From Purshia tridentata (Eukaryota; Streptophyta; Magnoliopsida; Rosales; Rosaceae), in contig QANT01004371.1 in NCBI GenBank assembly GCA_003254885.1, positions 1-45,610 of the forward strand: a DNA stretch of 45,610 bases, in the 5' to 3' direction. Numbering within the stretch: the stretch's first letter is position 1; each line of letters begins with the position of its first letter. Shown here piece after piece: positions 20,120 through 33,700 of the stretch. The position numbers were made by a program, and so were the translations under genes. The notes below the pieces were generated by a model that did not search any database, had not been told where the DNA came from, and saw nothing but the letters and a program-made list of their open reading frames with translations.

Positions 20120-23100
20120 TTAAGCAGTAGTAATTGTAATAGTAGAAGTAGTCCTAGCATAGTGCAGCACCATGACATGATCAGTAGTTGTTGAGGTGTC
20201 TGGAAGCAAAGTGGTCACTGCGTCCCTTAGACTCCATATGTTATCTCTTACATGCTGCAACGTCAAGAAAGGTTCAAGCTCTTGTCCTCTACATGTTATC
20301 TCTACCTGCACTTGTTTTCATCCATCAATTTATCCCAATCACACCCACACATACACACCCACGTGTGACATTATTAGTAATGAAATAATAGTACGTACTG
20401 TAATACATATGATGATGATGACAATTAGAAAGAAACAGATCGATAAAGAAGAAGCAAATTTAATCATAACGTGATGGGCTCGCAATGCAGATCGATCAGA
20501 TCTCACATGCAGGAAAAGATCCAAGTTCAGCGATGCAATGATATCGTACGTGCTTTTGTGATAATTATGCATGTTAGAACAAAATTATGGAGCTCAACTG
20601 CCCTTTTTCATATGCAATGATAGTCATGCAGATTCTAAACAAGGAATTCTTCCTTTACATGACAAAGAATCAAACAATTTATCTATTCTAATTCAAATTC
20701 ATTTTTCATCGGTTAGTACTATTTAGACTAACTCTATGAGCTTTATAAACAAAGAATTTTCTTTTGATAATACTCCGTCTTTCTTTATAGAATGAATCTT
20801 AAATTTAAATTATGCACGCAAGTTAATTAATAAAAGTTACACATTATTTTACGAAGTTAAAAAAAAAAAATTATAATTGAGCTTTTATTTTGGGTGGTCG
20901 ATATTCGAAAAGCATAAATTATCAATGTTAAAAATAGAAAAACAAAAATCAGTATATATAAGGTAATGTTGAAGTCATGCTTTGTCACTAGCTTACGTCT
21001 TCCCCATGATATGCTCCATAAAAATCTTTGTAACGTCTACTTTACCCATAAATCTCACTCAACTTTTTATCTTTACTCCACGAGATTCTCTTGCCCCACC
21101 CCCCACACTTGTACGTTAATAAAATTTTAATTTTTCAAAATCAAAACAGCACTCTTATAAAAGTTACATATATACAAGTATGTATATTATATTTCTACTA
21201 TTATTATTATTATTAGTATCATAGTATGTAATAATTGTAATTTCGGATACAAAAATAATGACTTTATTGCAAAATAAAAAGAAAAAAACAGATTCGGTCA
21301 GCGGTCAGGCATTGAAATGGACTGTATGGGGGCTGCCCGCTGCCCCCTGCCCTGTCCCACGATGTTAATCTTCCCTGTTTTAATGATTACGGGACCCACA
21401 CAGACTTTGCTGGTAAGCCAAAATCATGACTCTATGGACTTTAATACTTTAATATTATATTCGCAGAGGACGATACATATACGATATATGATATAATATA
21501 ATCTAGAAAATAATATCCAAAAAATCACGTAATGGATCCAAAAAGCACGGCGACGAACAGGCACTATCTTTTTAATTTTTCAAAAGGAGGGGCCAAGCCA
21601 AGCCTAACTATTCCAATCCAATTTCTTCTTCATGCACGTCTCTTTCACGTTGCTTCTAAAAACCCTAATATTATGAAAGGTCAATATTCCTTCATGAACT
21701 AGCTTCCACCGTATGATCGATCTTCGTTGACTATTAAAATATACATGTTGTTTAAATATAATAATCTCTAAGACACTTCTTAAACCAATTAAGTTGTTTA
21801 AACCTGGCAAAACCAGGTTGTTTAAGCTGTCGTTTTTCATATTAGCTAACAAGTATCCTTGTATTTTTTTTGGTGTGCATGCATCGCATTCACCAACTAT
21901 ATATTAATTCATTTTCATGGTTATTAAATAATTAGTTAATTGTCTGTCTTTCATGCTTTTATTTTTGTTGTTATATCAACAACTTGGAATGATTCTGTTG
22001 TAGACTTACCCCTCATGCATTATTAACGCTTTAATTCCTAGCTCCATAGTGACGTATATGTATGTATGTGATTTATATGTATGAATTTAATTTGTACGTA
22101 TTTAATTGTCTATGTGACTATGTCTATTCATGTTTGTGGTTGGTTGATGTTGAAGAGATGATGATGAGGTGTTTTAAATAGCATGCATCAAAGTGCACCA
22201 CTTAAGGTTTTGATGGCACTTTTAACTTTTAAGCACAAAGCCACAAACAATGTATGTATGGGAAAAGATGGCAAATTAGAAGGGCCTACATGCACAATTC
22301 AGCTATCTTTGAAAGATATATGAGGATGAGTTGAAAGGAACGAAAGCGTGACGAAAGAGAAGAGAGAGAACTAAACGCATGCAATAGGTTTTGAGAATGA
22401 CAGGGTCCACGTGTGATTTTTAAGGCCCTAAAATATAATTTGGATCAACGGGTAAGTGTTATGATCGACACTTTTTTGTATGGCAATGAGTGTCAACTGG
22501 CCAAGATAATCCAAATTTAGTTTACAACTTAAAGTCAATGCACTAATTGCAAACCAAAAAAAAAAAAAAANAGGTTTGGAAACATGCCATTGATTATTGC
22601 AGTACATGTTATCCTTGTTCATAAAAAAAAGATTTTGTATGCTTCTCATGGATTGTGTGGCTAATCATCACATTGCAAAACCCTTTTTTTTTTATAAATA
22701 AAATATATATATAAATGTTGGTGCCTAATTAGCTAGCTATAGTGTGAAAACAAATGAAAGAACACTGAAACGATAATTTATATGTTAATCATATAAATCA
22801 TCGAGAGAGAGAGAGAAACAGTCCTAAATTTACGCTAAAATCAGAAGACACTAAGTATATATTATATATGTAATTAATAAATTGGAGGTCATCTTTCAGA
22901 ATTGAGATCGAGCCACTTATAAGTCTAATGATTGGGCATGTGTAGTTGCATGCCAGGTGTGAAGGGTACGAGTTGGCTTTCCGGATGGCATGGCAAAATC
23001 TTTCTCCCTAGCTACATCAAATTATGTGCCAAGGGATTCACACCACCTGGGCGGTGCATTAATCAAAACAATCAAGACATTGCCAAATCAATGGCCTAAT

Positions 23101-26100
23101 GTTGACCTATTTATATATAAAAGTACGTGAAAATTAATATTGAGTATATGTATTTAAAAAGCCAAGGAATTTTATATTATTAATTAATATATACGGATGA
23201 CTCATGAATGTTTTGTGAGTAGGTATATATATATTAAATTTTAGGGGATAAACACTAAATGGTACTGGGTGCAGAGTTTTGATTGTTGGTTGTTGTATAG
23301 CTGTTTTGTTAGAGAATGTTAATATTATAAGCTACTGTCTCTATCTCATCTCCTAACTTCATGGCAATGATCAGTACAAGGAAACAAAAGAAGCAAATGT
23401 GTCCAAATCTTTGTAAAACATTTTAATTAATTACCTATCACGTACATACGTATTATTTTTTGGTAGGTTAATTTCATTATTATTCTTTCAACAACTTAAT
23501 ATAGTATACTGGTAAAGATATGATGTAGAGGGTCCATCAATAACTATTTATAATTTAGCAAATTACTAAAAATCAACTTAAAATTTCAAAGCTTAGTTAT
23601 AAAATATTAACTTATAAGTCTTAAGTTATTACTGAATACTTAGATTTGTTCAGAGTAGGCCACGCATGCAGTTCAGGTTAAATATATAATTTAGCTAAGT
23701 TTAACAAAGACATGGGAATGAGATGCATATAAATTATAAAAAATTTAGGTCAAGAGAAGACAAACTCAACTACCACTATGTGATTTGTAGAAATATATAT
23801 ACCCCTTTAATTTTGATCTTGATTTTCTACATGTACATTAATTAGGTGGGAATTCTTAATTTGCCATTGTCTTCCTGAGATTTGTGTTGGTTCCTATTTA
23901 TATAATTATGGTGTGTCATAATGTTTTATAAATAATTTATAGAGTACGTAATAGCGTTTTCTTGTTGTTTTATTGATTAATAATTAATGACTACTGCTTC
24001 ACTTATATATACATTATGGAATTAATTAAGAATAGCTGGTACATACATATATATATATATATATATACAGGGAGGCTATACTGTGGGAATCCCACCAAAT
24101 TCTAGTTTGTGGGATCCCCTTGTGGGGCCCACATGAGTTGTTTTGTATCAATCTGAACCGTTCATTTTTTACATCTCCATTAATAGATCATCCTTGCAAA
24201 GCCAAATCGGAAATCATTTGTTTATTTAACTTTGACCAAACAAGTAGACGGTTACATAAAAAATATTTGGTTCGTCCATGTGTTTGGTCAAAGTTAAATA
24301 GGCAAATGGTTTCCGATTTGGTTAATTTTTTTGTAAAGATGATCTATTAATGAAGATGTAAAAAATGAACGGTTCGGATCGATATAAAACAACTCGTGTC
24401 GGCCCCACAAGGGGATCCCACAAACTACAAATTTGTGGGATTCCTACAGTATAGCCTCATTGTATATATATATGCTATATATATGTATACACTGCAAATT
24501 AAAGTGAGCTGAGCTGACTTCATAGTATTTATGTATATATATATATATATATACGTGTATGAGTTTATATCTATTTAATTAATTAGGACGTTGATTAGTT
24601 CTCCTATGTGATTTATTACTCAGCTTTCACACACAAGATATCTCTACAAGTTTTCTATCTTATTATTTTTCTGTTGTTGATATTACAAAGTCCAGTTCTT
24701 AATTCCAATATATATATATATATATATATATTTCCTTGAATAAAGGGAGAAATTAAATAATTTCAAATTAATTATATATGGGTCAAGTACTGGAGAATCA
24801 GATATGATGCGATTTTAATTAAGTACATTCATAATTATTATATGATTCCCTACAGCTATTTCTAATGGACATACATATTTACCATGCAAAAACCCAAAAA
24901 TAATTCAAAGAAAATGTACCACCGGCAAACTTTGATTTGAGATCGAACCTCATATTTTCTTAAATTTTGAAAAGAAACTTAGATTAATGTTTCTTCTTTT
25001 AGTGAGAAGATTTATATTTCTTCATTCATGTAGGAATTAAGTATACTTGATACTAATTATAACCTAATCAATTATAGCTTCAACTCGCATGCATGGAATT
25101 AAATTAAATATACCCTAAACGTATATATGTGCCATGCATGCATTTTCCATCGAGTTGTATATGATTAATATATAACAGCTAGCTCTGACTTTGTTGATCG
25201 TATATAACAGCTGACTTTAGAATCATGAGTTAGGCCTTCACGTAACATTTAATTAGTACTGAATACTAAAATTCCATTTAGGATTTTATAATTTTAGAAT
25301 GCTAAGAGTCAGTAAGCTAATTTTTAAAGGGTATAATTAATTTACTTCACTTTTGCAAAATTTACGTCACTTTAAACATGAATTAGCTAGGTTTCATATG
25401 TTTTAAAGATACAAGTTGTAAAGATCGAATTTTACTTCATCATATATAATTATTAGAAACTTGTAGTGGTATTCCATGATGAGGTGTGTGTTACCACTTA
25501 CAAGAATTGAGTCAAATGATTGTGCCGCAATAATATTATTTATGCATAATATATACATACAACTATCATTTTATGAGTAATGCGTCTCATGCACACCTAG
25601 CTATCAAATATTATTAATTACTCTAAACCTGTATGAAATCTGTCATGGTTCTCTTACTACAGCGCGCTATGCTGCTGATCCTTATGCATATACGCTTGTA
25701 TGCTAAATATAGAGTTTCCCTTAATTAACATGCTACGTACGTATTGCATATGAAAATATATATAACCAAATTCCTATAAGGTTAGCCAAAATTTATTTTT
25801 TCTAACGCTCAAAATAGGAAAAAGTACAATTCAAGATGAGAAATAGCTTTCAAATATAGTTTATTTTATAATCACTTTCAGATTAATACGTACAGTGTGA
25901 CAAGATCGATTTTGTTAATTAAGATCAGGCAAATTTAATTTGCATATAATATATCCAAATTGAAGATAGTTTAAACATCAATCTATAAGACACTTTTTAC
26001 GAGCCAAAGTACTACTCAATTTCTCATGCACCGATCAATTTGAAAATAAACTCCAATAGTATATATATATATGTTTGTACCTCAATGTATGGTAATATAT

Positions 26101-26370
26101 ATATATAATGGGGAGTAAAACACTAGTTTTAACAGCATCAATTTTTTGATCTAAATTTGGAAATGTGGTAGGTGTTAAGGTTCATGACCTGAAGGAGAAC
26201 TATATATAAAAGCGAAAGAACGAGAGGCAAAAAGGAAAGTATTACATTGCTTATAGTAAGTAATATGCTATATATACTAACGTAACTCACAAAAACAGTA
26301 AAACTAATTGACTGCTTACACGTACTACTAACTAGGCCTATGGCTTAACGCACAGTAGGGAAAGGGTTTC

Positions 26371-26405
<35 letters not shown>

Positions 26406-28753
26406 CATATATGATCCTAATATGGAGCTTGATGAAATTAATTTCCTAATACTCCAATTCCTAGTGTTTCTTTCGTTGTGTCTTTTTCTTATAGTACGTA
26501 TTGGTGTGTTGTTTCTATCTTTAGTAATATAGATTTTTTCCTTTCCCTTTTTTTTTGTTGTTGAATTTTGGTTGTGCCTTATCCTGCTTTCCATGCATGC
26601 AGGTATTGCCAGTTCATTGAAATGTTACTTTCATTAATGTTCAGACATATATGAAACAGGAAACCCCTTTATGCAACGAACGAAAGGCCATTCATTTCTC
26701 TACCATTAAGATTTTGAGGTTTGGACAAGGCCCTAGGTGTGGTAGGTAAAACTCTTAGCTAGCTAGCTAGCATGTCATCAACCATATACTGAACTTTACC
26801 CTTAATTTAAATCCATGACCAAATTAAATCATCCCTTATAACTAACTAAACATAAGCTGAAGACCCATTTAGAAAAACACAAAAAAGTTCCCATTATTAA
26901 TTAGAAAATAGATAATATAGCAAAAGGGCTAATATATAATACAAAAAAAGAATAGACGATCGATTATCTGGAAGGATACTCACCACCTAAAAATATGGTT
27001 TTATCATAAGAAACAAATACCACCAGAGAAGCCCATTTTAGTTCTGCTGTTTCTATCATGTCTTTAGCGAACACCAACCATGTGCATATAATTACTTGAC
27101 AAAATTAATCAATTTATAGCTTCATTAATTAATTTCTCTTTGTTCGATCGTGTTCTCTTATGCAGTCGTGTTTTTTTCTTGGTGATCATAAGTTAATTAG
27201 TATGCAAACAAGCTAGCTACAAATAAATTAAAGGTACGTACCAATTAATCAACTACTTCGATAAATTAGTTAACTAAAGATTTTGTGATATAAATAAGTG
27301 GAAGTACGTAGTGTTAATTACATACCTCTGATTCGCAATCCAGTCTGAGCTTGTTAACCAGATACTTCTTTATCAATCGAACTGTCATTCTTCCATCTCT
27401 AAATTTTCAAAAAAAAAAAAAAAATTTGTAGTAAGTAATTAAAAGGAAAATTTAAATTAAAGGCCACATTATAAGATGAACTCCGAAGATAAGGAGGGCG
27501 GGATAGAAAATATTACTTGATTCTGAGGTAGCTTTTGGGTATCTGAGGCAAGAAGGGTTCTTTTACTCTGCATTAATTGACAAACCCAGCAAAGTTAGTT
27601 CATTACAAAAAATTTAGAAAAGAAAAAAAAAATATATGAGTGGGAGCTGCTAGGAATTAAGGTGTAATGATGTTGTTAATTTGTGAAGTACTTACTGGTT
27701 TTGTGAAGCTTGGAGCATAAACCAAATGCCGGAGTGGGGCCTCCTCGGAGGATCAACAACTCTGAAATCAAAGCTCGGGCCAGCAACAGCAACGTCGTGA
27801 TGATATTGGTGATGATGAAGTCCAGGATTAGAAGTTGTAGTGTGGAGTAGTTGTTGATGGTGAAATGGGCGTGCAAAATAGGATGATGGTGAAGAGGTCG
27901 AGGCCGTAGTCCCTATATTAAGCGGGAGTGGCCTAAATGCCGCCCAGTTCACAAAGCCCTCCTGCTGCTGCTGCTGCTGCTGCTGTTGCTGTTGTTGTTG
28001 ATAAGGAGGAGGAGGAGGAGGAGGATATAAGCTTGATGAGGAGGACCCACTCATTCCTTGCTGTTGAAAATATAAAGAAGTAGTCGTACTCGCAAAATTC
28101 GAATTAAACGCCAGCCGAGAATTATAATTAGGATGAGGAGGAACATGGAAGATTGGCGACATAGACCACGACGTCGTCGTCGGTCGTGTTGATGAAATAT
28201 CAATATTGATACCTCCATGATATTGATGACCTGTTGCGGGTAATAGATCCAGTTCAATCAATCCCGAATTAGTGGTACCCCTTCTTGCTGCGGACGACGA
28301 CGACGTCGTTTGGTCCGCCGCTTGATGATGATTGTTGCTGTTGTTGTTGGTTTCATGATGGCAGCCTAAACCCAATTGGAGCCATCTTTCGTCTCTTTCG
28401 ACTTCTCGGGAAATATTAATATCCTTAGAACTTGAGGCGGCGGCTTCTTCTTCGTTGAGACTGTTGGTTCTGGATTCATCTTCAGCCATGAATGGAGGAG
28501 GACCAACCAAGACCAGATCAGATCCTAATAAGCAAGAATATTGATCACTAATATTATTATTGTTATAATTATTGTGCTCATAACCAGCAGCACCTTCTTC
28601 TACTTGACTCATAAGCTGAAGATGATTTCCAAAGCTGATCTCCTCCGCCGCCGTATTGTTGTAATAATTGGCACCGCATCCACCATAACCACTGTAAATT
28701 TGATGTTGTTGGTTTTTGGGAGATAAGTTTTGGGCAGCAGGAACCATGGTCAT
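20120..28753 (-). CDS. LAX2: LAX PANICLE 2-like protein, four exons with a 7.0-kb last intron
   Basis: Exons on the minus strand: 28753-27696, 27567-27517, 27398-27326 and 20305-20120, all GT-AG with phases that fit, giving 455 residues. Exon 1 carries a low-complexity N-terminus, WLQLGLG near 123, polyproline and polyglutamine tracts near 250-265, and FDFRVVDPPRRPHSGIWFML just before its end. Exons 2 and 3 encode KEPFLPQIPKSYLRIK and DGRMTVRLIKKYLVNKLRL. Exon 4 supplies VEITCRGQELEPFLTLQ, VRDNIW and DHVMVLHYAR. The C-terminal half resembles the RAWUL ubiquitin-like fold of Polycomb RING proteins, without a RING. Family knowledge: rice LAX2 and maize BA2 are plant-specific nuclear proteins that promote axillary meristem formation with the bHLH LAX1/BA1. 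Exon 4 would be missed by a pipeline with a short intron limit. Intron 3 (20306-27325) holds a MITE, TA microsatellites and an N. Confidence 0.9.
22571..22571. other. Ambiguous base in a poly-A run
   Basis: A single N follows a run of about 15 A within intron 3 of the LAX2-like gene. It is an assembly or sequencing uncertainty rather than biology. Confidence 0.95.
24072..24458. mobile_element. Fold-back MITE in intron 3 of the LAX2-like gene
   Basis: 387 bp form one long imperfect inverted repeat. The left end (gaggctatactgtgggaat) is matched by the reverse complement of the right end (attcctacagtatagcctc). Pairing continues through gggatccccttgtgggg, gaaccgttcattttttacat, agatcatc, ccaaatcggaaa and atttaactttgaccaa towards a short centre near 24260. 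TA-rich tracts flank both sides (24040-24067 and 24462-24480), so the target-site duplication cannot be read. There is no coding capacity, as expected of a non-autonomous element mobilised by another element's transposase. Confidence 0.88.
26368..26411. repeat. TA-rich microsatellite cluster
   Basis: Interrupted (TA)n/(TATACA)n. Similar (TA)n runs lie at about 24044-24067, 24534-24553 and 24711-24731 in the same LAX2-like intron. Confidence 0.85.
27961..28026 (-). repeat. Trinucleotide repeats coding polyglutamine and polyproline in the LAX2-like exon 1
   Basis: On the coding strand this reads (CCT)n followed by mixed (CAA)n(CAG)n, about 13 Gln after 7 Pro. Tracts like these vary in length between alleles. 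Confidence 0.85.
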
Positions 28754-30300
28754 TTCGGACTATCCACAGTCGACCCGCTCCGGCTGCACTCTGGATGAAT
28801 CTTGAAAATACTGTGGCTCAACGTCGTCGTTTTCGTCCTCCTCTCAAGTACTTGAGCCATGGATTAATGATCTTAATAAATAACAAAGTGCTAATTTATA
28901 TGGTGTTGGTGCCATGGGTGTACTGCTTACAAGGATTCGTAGCTTCTGTAGTGGTGGAATCAAAGAAGAGAGAGACACCCATTAACGTCCTAATACTGCT
29001 GCTGGAGATGATGTGGGTTTTTGTTTGCTCTAGTTTCATTCTAGTAGAGATGGACAGCAACAACGAGGAGCAGGAGGAGAATAAACCTTGCAAATCTCAC
29101 TTTCCATTAATTCTATTTCTTTGGAAGCTTGTGGAGATAGATCAAATAGTAATTGCAGAGAGAGAATAGAGAGAGAAGGAAGAGATGGTGGTCCGTCGAT
29201 CGGTTATATAATATATATTTATTCTTCTTCTATATATGCTGAAGGAGAGGTCGAATAGTGTTTTTTTTTTCTTTTTTTTTTTGACTTTATTCAGAAGAAA
29301 TATACGTTCCACCTGTTTTCTAATAAATAAATTGGGGATGCTTAATTATAATTTATATGTACAAACAAATACGCAAATACTTTGTTCTCATTAGGGGCTT
29401 TGTATTTTTAGTTAGTATCAATGATTATAAAAGTTTAACACTAGTGATAACTTCCATTAATCCGTGATATATATTCTCATTTATCAATAATAATTACATG
29501 TAAATTATAATGAATGTTTTTGCATCCATCTTTAATTTGCATATGTGTGTGTTGTGCATGAATTGAATGAGTTTCCATATGTTCCAATTAGATAAAAGGA
29601 CATATATATAACGGTTCTCTCCTTTTGAGATATCTCTAAAAGATCCCTTTTTAGGCTTAGCAGTAGTGGATTTATGTGCTAAAGCCAGTACTATTTGGCC
29701 CCATATACAATATTTAATTAAGACTTATGTTTGCTTTTGAATTTGGTACTATATCTCTATCATATTCCATATATAAGACACATTAATTATATATGTTTGA
29801 CAAAGGATCAAAACCTTTATTTGATTTGTGAAGGCAACAACCCTATTTGCTCATTTTCTTTTTTTTTGAGAGTCATTTGATCTATGAACTCAGCTCACAT
29901 GCATTCTGATTCATTTCATAAGCTATCAGCCTTATTTGCTCTAGTAGTGCGCGCATTGGCAGCTATCATGATCACAGTTTTTCTTCTGGCTCCTGCATGT
30001 AGGTTTCTATTAATTAACAGTAATAATCCCAATAAATAATACTAAGAGTACTAGCTAGCTAGCTACTTGGTTTATTTCAGTAAAACAATGAATTAAGCTA
30101 GGTTCAGTTTTGGTTTGGCTTAAGGGTTTTAATTTTTTTTTGTCAGAAAGGGGTTTAATTAAAAATTAGGCAATTAGTAAACTAAGTAGGCCTGAAATTG
30201 AGAAAAAGGGAAGTGGAAGGGCATAATGACATTACCTGTCTGAATAAGTACTTTAAGGTATAAATAATGGGGAGAACATATTAATTGGACTAGGTTGTAA
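28754..30300 (-). promoter_or_regulatory. Upstream region of the LAX2-like gene
   Basis: On the minus strand TTATATAA (29204-29211) is a plausible TATA box about 450 bp upstream of the ATG. If transcription starts nearby, the leader would include a 65-codon upstream frame (29093-28896, beginning MQGLFSSCSS), a candidate regulatory uORF. An antisense frame at 28795-29169 looks accidental. The rest is AT-rich without recognised elements. Confidence 0.35.
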
Positions 30301-30499
30301 TTAATTAATGAAAGAGGTAATTATAAAGAAATAAATAAGGACTTGGGAATGCATGATGGTGTTTCCCCACAACCCGAGAATCGAAACACCGCGACGTGGG
30401 CTTGATCGAATTTGTAACAAAAGGATATTCATATTCGTTTCGTTTCGAAAGCCATGTGCTTCCCACCCTCCCTGCATATACTGTACGGTCACTAATCGA

Positions 30500-30502
<3 letters not shown>

Positions 30503-30544
<42 letters not shown>
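30503..30544. repeat. (CT)n microsatellite
   Basis: About 21 CT units. A second, shorter CT run lies at 30742-30759. Such GA/CT tracts upstream of plant developmental genes can recruit GAGA-binding (BBR/BPC) proteins; whether they do here is unknown. Confidence 0.95.
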
Positions 30545-30547
<3 letters not shown>

Positions 30548-30759
30548 ACCCATCCAATTAATTGGTTTAGTTTGGATTGTTGTTTTAAAATTCTATGTGC
30601 AGGGATGCTTGGATTTAATTACTTCAAAACTTCAAAAAAACTGACATTTTAATTGGACATAGGAATTAGCTATAGGATGGTTGTTGTTGGGTTCCTCTCT
30701 TCCTGAAAAGCTGACCATTTTCTTTCCAGCCCATCAAACATGCTCTCTCTCTCTCTCTC

Positions 30760-33700
30760 GCCCACACCTTACCTTATTTAATTTCTTATGAAACAAAGGG
30801 ACTTTTCAAAGACGGGTCAATCAACGAATTTTCTAAACTGAAACTACATATATATATATATATATGCAACTATGCAAGAGAGATATTACATGGCATGCAA
30901 TGGAGTGGAAATCATGCAATTCAAAATTAAATTGAGCGTCCCCCATTTGAAGGTAACCTATGCTACCCATATTGATCATGGATAAAAAACAAAAAAACAA
31001 AAAAAAAAATCTGTTGAGGATGGCAATAAGTTATTTTAGAAGTGACAAAATTATCTTTCTGCACAACATTTGACGCACACGTTCAATTAAAAGTTAATTA
31101 TTTATCAAATTGGTAAAAGAATATTTTGATTACGCTTGTTTAGATTATTTCGATTCAATCGGATGAGACACAAAAATGAAAGTGTTCTTTATGTTGTTTT
31201 GAGCAGTATTCCCGGTTGTATGAAATGTTATATAAAGCCACCAATGTAGTTTACCTTTAACAAGGACCCCATATATAAGAACTCTCAGTTATATATCCAA
31301 AAAGAGTGAACCATTGTCCATGTAGTTCCACAGTGGTTGTACTAAACGTCTAATAAAATTATATATAATATTGTTATTGGATCACCCCACATATTAGCTA
31401 TATATATATATATATATAACGGATATATTTTAAACTCTCATTTTAAAAAAATGAGTTGCAAATTCTTAAGAATACATTATATGCTTAACCTTTGCTTCTC
31501 TCTCTTCGGCTCCTCCCTGATGATTTCTAATTGTTTTAAATTCTTTTTCTTTTCTTTCTTTTCCAGATAGTGATGCAATGTTATTGCTGTATCTTTATTC
31601 TTTTCCACAAATAGTTGTTACTTGTTGCCACATATATACGTAGATAACAATAGAGAAGGCCAGAAGGGGAATTATCTGATGCTTGCGGTTGTATATATAG
31701 ATGTAAAAGAAGCAGCGCAGTCTGAGGCTGAGATGGCATGCCTCTGGTGGTGACAGTGCATGGGCAAGGAATTGAATGACTAATTACTTAAGCTAGTCTT
31801 TGAATAGAAGCATGAAATATTATTTTTTGGTCGACAAATCATGAAATTGAAAGCAAAGGCCATTGATGCTGATATCTTTCTACCCAAAATTCATCCGCAA
31901 GATTTGTTTACTAGCTCATCGCTCCTACCTACGTCACGCAGACTACCCTTTTTTTTTCGTAGGGTTTACTTCCACAAATGATGACCTAAGATTTTAAACG
32001 CTTATGTATACTAATTTCTTGAGGCTTTGGCATCTGTCAATAAGCTTTTTCTATTTTTCACCTAATTAATAATTTTTCGTGGTTAAAAAGATCGATTTAG
32101 GGTCGGACAGGAGTACTTGGATGAAGCATCTTTAAAATTGGGCCTGCCTGCCCGGTCCATTTCAGGGCCAGATTGGAATTCCACAACAGTAGACTGCAAT
32201 TTCAATTTTAATTCTTGCTTTCTTTAATATATCCACTAATCATTTTAGTTTGGTCTTGTTTACTTAAATTGATCATATATACTAGCAGTCACAACGATCT
32301 CTCTCAATTACTTTTTTTTTTTTGGCCAGGATCTCTCTCAATTACTTGAATAAGTTGGTGTTAGACTTTGCCAATTGGGCTGGACTCAGTTAATTTTGCT
32401 ATTATTTATGAGCACAAATCTCAAACAATTAAGCCTCATGGAGAGAGTTGAAGAGAATATATGTGGCAAGTGGTAACCCGTTAGCTATAGCAGTTAAGAT
32501 GCACAAGATATATATATATATACCTGAAAGGACCGGTAGTACGTGAAAATGGCAAAAATGAGGAGTTTAATCGAGAGCCAGAAACCCATCTAAAAAGGAA
32601 TTGATCGAAAGGCAAATGAGGCAATTGAGCCCCTTTTGGAGGCCTACGGTGGAGTGGACAAGTATAAAATGATATTGATGTATACGTACGCAATAATCAT
32701 ATATATATGCATGGCCATGAGATGTTGTGGCCGTGGAGATTATTGAATATGATTTCATGCATTATATCGATTGGAGTCCAATATATACTGGAATTGACTT
32801 AATTAATACCGTACTAATGGGGGCCAAATCATGATGGCTTCTAAATAATGGGATGCATGTTCCCATTCCAACAAGTGGGTTTACGCTATATTATCATACC
32901 TCATATATATATCCCTTCCTCCACTAAATTTAAAAAAGAGACGAGAAAGAAAGAGAAAAAATAAATAAATAAATTGGCCGGGGTTTAATATCGTCATGAT
33001 GGCATCATCAAGGCATCATCATTAATTCTCCTAATTCTACCATACATGATGGGGTTGGTTTTTTTGTTTTTAATTGTTGTATATAGTTTGATAAATAGTT
33101 TGTTTGGTTGTGTCTGCATGTGCATGTGGTGTAATGAGTGCGAATGTCAGTCCATCTGTCCATGCATGTGATTGTGAGAGAGGATAATTCAATATGTTGA
33201 AACAGATGAGAGAGAGAGAGAGTGCATGGCATGAAATGGCGTACTGCGGGAGTTTGTCAGGTATGTGAGCACGGCAGGCACAACTGCTTCGTCTGCAATG
33301 AGTCTGCTTAATTTGCTTTTGGGTTTTGAACTACTAATATATGCATGCATGTGATGTGAGATGTGAACTGAGCTAGCTGCTATAGTACCACTCCTTTCCA
33401 TGGCCTATCATTCTTTTTTATTTAAATTTAGAGGCTCTGTATTGTCAAGGGTGTAGTCAACATATTCCTCTGCCTGCCTGTGCATGCTAGCTACTTACTC
33501 CTTTTCTTTTGCTTACTTGCACTGTTGCACACATCAAAATAATTGATAAAGTCTCAACTCTGCCCAACTGCAATTCTGCAATATTATATATTCCCAGAAA
33601 GTAAAAAAGAATTTCCCTTTCTTTTGGGGCAATGGTTATGGGGCTTGGGAAGAACATCAACTATATTTAGTAGACAACGTCTTTTTCCTAGGTAAAGAAA

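Noticed and set aside
24120..24350. 76-codon frame within the MITE
   Set aside because: It spans both arms of a fold-back sequence and has no protein resemblance.
28795..29169. 124-codon plus-strand frame opposite the LAX2-like leader
   Set aside because: It has a hydrophobic, random-looking composition, no splice signals and no family match; probably chance in the promoter region.
30301..30546. Frame with Arg-Glu repeats at its start
   Set aside because: The repeats are a translation of the (CT)n microsatellite.
33000..33020. gcatcatcaaggcatcatc resembling a miR172 star strand
   Set aside because: No complementary arm forming a precursor hairpin could be found nearby, and the match is partial.
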